Notes under the pieces: model-generated
What the model saw: the letters and a program-made list of their open reading frames with translations, nothing else
The model's database searches: none
Told to the model about the DNA's origin: nothing
In this document: one piece after another, positions 62,506-64,000 of the stretch
Position numbering within the stretch: position 1 is the first letter of the stretch
How the letters are laid out: the number at the start of each line of letters is the position of its first letter
Origin: Nesterenkonia sandarakina
GTDB taxonomy: Bacteria; Actinomycetota; Actinomycetes; Actinomycetales; Micrococcaceae
Assembly: GCF_013410215.1 (NCBI RefSeq)
Contig: NZ_JACCFQ010000001.1
Location: 310,001 to 374,000 of the forward strand
DNA length: 64,000 bases
Reading direction: 5' to 3'
Translations under genes and position numbers: made by a program

Positions 62506-63318
62506 TCAGGGCACCTGCAGCGCCGTGTTGGGCAGGTCGGTGATCAACATGTGCCCCGGGGCGTGGCTGATCGCCAGCTCCGGTGCAGACTCCATCACCG
62601 CCGCCTGCGGGGTGACCCCGCAGGCCCAGAACACCGGGGTCCAGCCCGCGGGGATCTGCACCGGATCCCCGAAGTCCGGCGCGTCGAGGTCCGTGATGCC
62701 CAGATCGGCGGGGCTGCCGATGTGCACCGGAGCGCCGTGCACCCCGGGGTAACGCGAGGTGATCCGGACCGCGTCGGCGATCAGATGCGCCGGCAGCGGG
62801 CGCATCGAGACCACCAGGGGTCCGCTGAGCCGGCCCGCCGGTTCACAGCGGATGGCGGTCTTGTACATCGGCACGTTCACGCCCTGCTCGATGTGGGCGA
62901 TCGGGATCCCGGACTCGAGCAGCGGGGCCTCGAAGGTGAAGCTGCACCCGATCAGGAAGGCCACCAGGTCCTCGCGCCAGTGCTGTGTTGCGTCACCAGG
63001 TTCGGCGGTGAGCTCACCCTCGCGGTAGACCCGGTAGGCCGGGATGTCGGTGCGCAGATCACCCTCTGCCAGCAGCGGATTCGCCGCGCCGGCGTCGTGG
63101 AACTGCCCGGGTTCAAAGACGCCGAGCACCGGGCAGGACTTCGGGTTGCGCTGGGCGAAGAGCAGCATGTCGAAGGCCAGCTCTCGGGGCAGCGCCAGCA
63201 GGTTGACCTGGGCGAAGCCAGGGCTGATCCCACTGGTGGGCCGCCGCAGCCCGGCGCGGAACTGGGCGCGGGCTGCGGCGGGACTCAGCGCAGCTGTGGA
63301 ACCTGCGGCCTGGCTCAT
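62506..63318 (-). CDS. YcsI/DUF1445-family putative hydro-lyase
   Basis: A 270-residue member of the DUF1445 (YcsI) family, described as putative hydro-lyases and related to D-glutamate cyclases. Family blocks: [72 protein letters not shown] and [32 protein letters not shown]. The last two hold the conserved Cys/His residues. I start it at 63318 (MSQAAGSTA), where ATGA overlaps the NRAMP stop. In Bacillus subtilis the order ycsF-ycsG-ycsI-kipI-kipA places it with 5-oxoprolinase and an NRAMP carrier, as here. Confidence 0.9.
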   Translation of the reverse strand: MSQAAGSTAALSPAAARAQFRAGLRRPTSGISPGFAQVNLLALPRELAFDMLLFAQRNPKSCPVLGVFEPGQFHDAGAANPLLAEGDLRTDIPAYRVYREGELTAEPGDATQHWREDLVAFLIGCSFTFEAPLLESGIPIAHIEQGVNVPMYKTAIRCEPAGRLSGPLVVSMRPLPAHLIADAVRITSRYPGVHGAPVHIGSPADLGITDLDAPDFGDPVQIPAGWTPVFWACGVTPQAAVMESAPELAISHAPGHMLITDLPNTALQVP

Positions 63319-64000
63319 CCTTCGGTCCAGAGGCTGGCCAGACCGCCCAGCGAGTTGTAGCCCATGTAGATGGTCAGCAGCCAGACCAGCACGCCGAGGA
63401 TCAGCAGCCACTTGGGGTACTTATAGCCCTGGAGCAGGTCACGGCGGCGCCAGGCGGCGTAGAGGATCACGGCGAAGCCCAGCGGCAGCACGGTGCCGTT
63501 GAAGGCTCCGGCCATGATCAGCAGGGTCTGTGGTGCCTGACCCAGCATCAGGAATACGCCGGTGGTGAGCACCAGGAATCCCAGGAAGTACCAGTTCTTG
63601 GTCCGGGCCGTGGTGTTCTTCGTCGTCAGGAAGGACACCGTGGTGTACGTGCAGCCCAGGACCGAGGTGATCGCGGCGACCCAGAAGACCGCGCCGAAGA
63701 CGCGCAGCCCGATCTCGCCGAGCGCCACGGAGAACGCGTCCGCGGCGACGTTGTCCTCAGCCAGGACCACACCGGTGGAGACCACGCCGAGCACGGCGAG
63801 GAAGAGCAGGAAGCGGATCACGGTGGCCACCACGATGCCCAGGATGGAGGTCTGGGAGATCGCCTTGACGTTCTCGACCCCGGTGTTGCCCGAGGCGATC
63901 AGCCGGTGGGCGCCGGCATAGGTGATGTATCCGCCCACGGTGCCGCCGATCAGGGTGGTGATCACCAGGAACTCCACCTGGTCGGGCACGAAGGTCTGGC
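63315..64000 (-). CDS. NRAMP-family divalent cation transporter, N-terminus outside window
   Basis: The C-terminal 228 residues of an NRAMP-like transporter (YcsG group) with about six membrane helices visible, including [64 protein letters not shown] and [21 protein letters not shown]. The frame is open to the right edge, so the start lies beyond 64000. Classical NRAMPs move Mn2+ or Fe2+; YcsG-type members sit in 5-oxoproline loci and may carry something else. The stop overlaps the YcsI-type gene start. Confidence 0.88.
   Translation of the reverse strand, partial: QTFVPDQVEFLVITTLIGGTVGGYITYAGAHRLIASGNTGVENVKAISQTSILGIVVATVIRFLLFLAVLGVVSTGVVLAEDNVAADAFSVALGEIGLRVFGAVFWVAAITSVLGCTYTTVSFLTTKNTTARTKNWYFLGFLVLTTGVFLMLGQAPQTLLIMAGAFNGTVLPLGFAVILYAAWRRRDLLQGYKYPKWLLILGVLVWLLTIYMGYNSLGGLASLWTEG

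Overview
The window is a piece of a high-GC (roughly two thirds or more) actinobacterial chromosome. Densely packed genes, frequent ATGA and GTGA overlaps, GTG and TTG starts, the fru/PTS arrangement, GTP-dependent PEP carboxykinase, Lhr, ThrE-like exporter and many acidic, Ser/Pro/Asp-rich disordered segments all fit a member of the Micrococcaceae. A salt-tolerant genus such as Nesterenkonia is possible, but that is inference and not proven here. No insertion sequence, prophage, CRISPR array, rRNA operon or replication origin was seen.

Layout. 1-9.5 kb: partial carbon-nitrogen hydrolase, ThrE-family exporter, DASS dicarboxylate symporter, BCCT transporter, agmatinase-like ureohydrolase and PEP carboxykinase. 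9.8 kb: tRNA-Arg(ACG). 10-16 kb: SRPBCC protein, DUF4389 membrane protein, zinc alcohol dehydrogenase, tandem universal stress protein, and a divergent TetR/MFS pair. 16-20.3 kb: a translationally coupled fructose operon, fruR-fruK-fruA-ptsH. 20.4-24.8 kb: AraC/GyrI regulator, SixA-like phosphatase, receiver-less winged-helix regulator, upp, tadA, apt and tRNA-Ser(CGA). 25-31 kb: CYTH-CHAD protein, DedA, thermonuclease-like protein, elaA, rlmH, an F420-reductase-like NAD(P)-binding protein and a RibD_C reductase. 31-44 kb: lhr, a VOC protein with a large acidic insert, an RluA-type pseudouridine synthase, a second DedA-type protein, a 622-residue membrane protein, an AMIN-like lipoprotein, a NUDIX-like protein and a pyridoxine kinase.

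43.8-46.1 kb is the most unusual region. A LuxR-type response regulator and a DesK/NarL-type sensor kinase are divergently arranged around an AT-rich island (about 40-45% GC). The island encodes an uncatalogued 50-residue peptide with a hydrophobic N-terminal half and a Cys-bounded C-terminus, placed directly in front of the kinase gene.

46-53.7 kb: acyl-CoA dehydrogenase and a serine/glycine block, gcvP-gcvT-sdaA, behind a tandem glycine riboswitch; gcvH is not present. 53.7-64 kb: FAD monooxygenase, M23 peptidase, a frameshifted methyltransferase, DUF368 protein, a fused and shortened KipI-KipA (PxpB-PxpC) protein, MFS transporter, SDR, and a YcsI-type hydro-lyase coupled to an NRAMP transporter. 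Together these last genes look like a rearranged 5-oxoproline locus.

Across the window many genes have a TANNNT hexamer 5-7 nt before the start codon and little or no Shine-Dalgarno sequence, the signature of leaderless transcription. I used this to choose several starts. Four proteins also carry in-frame 15-30 nt repeats in linkers.
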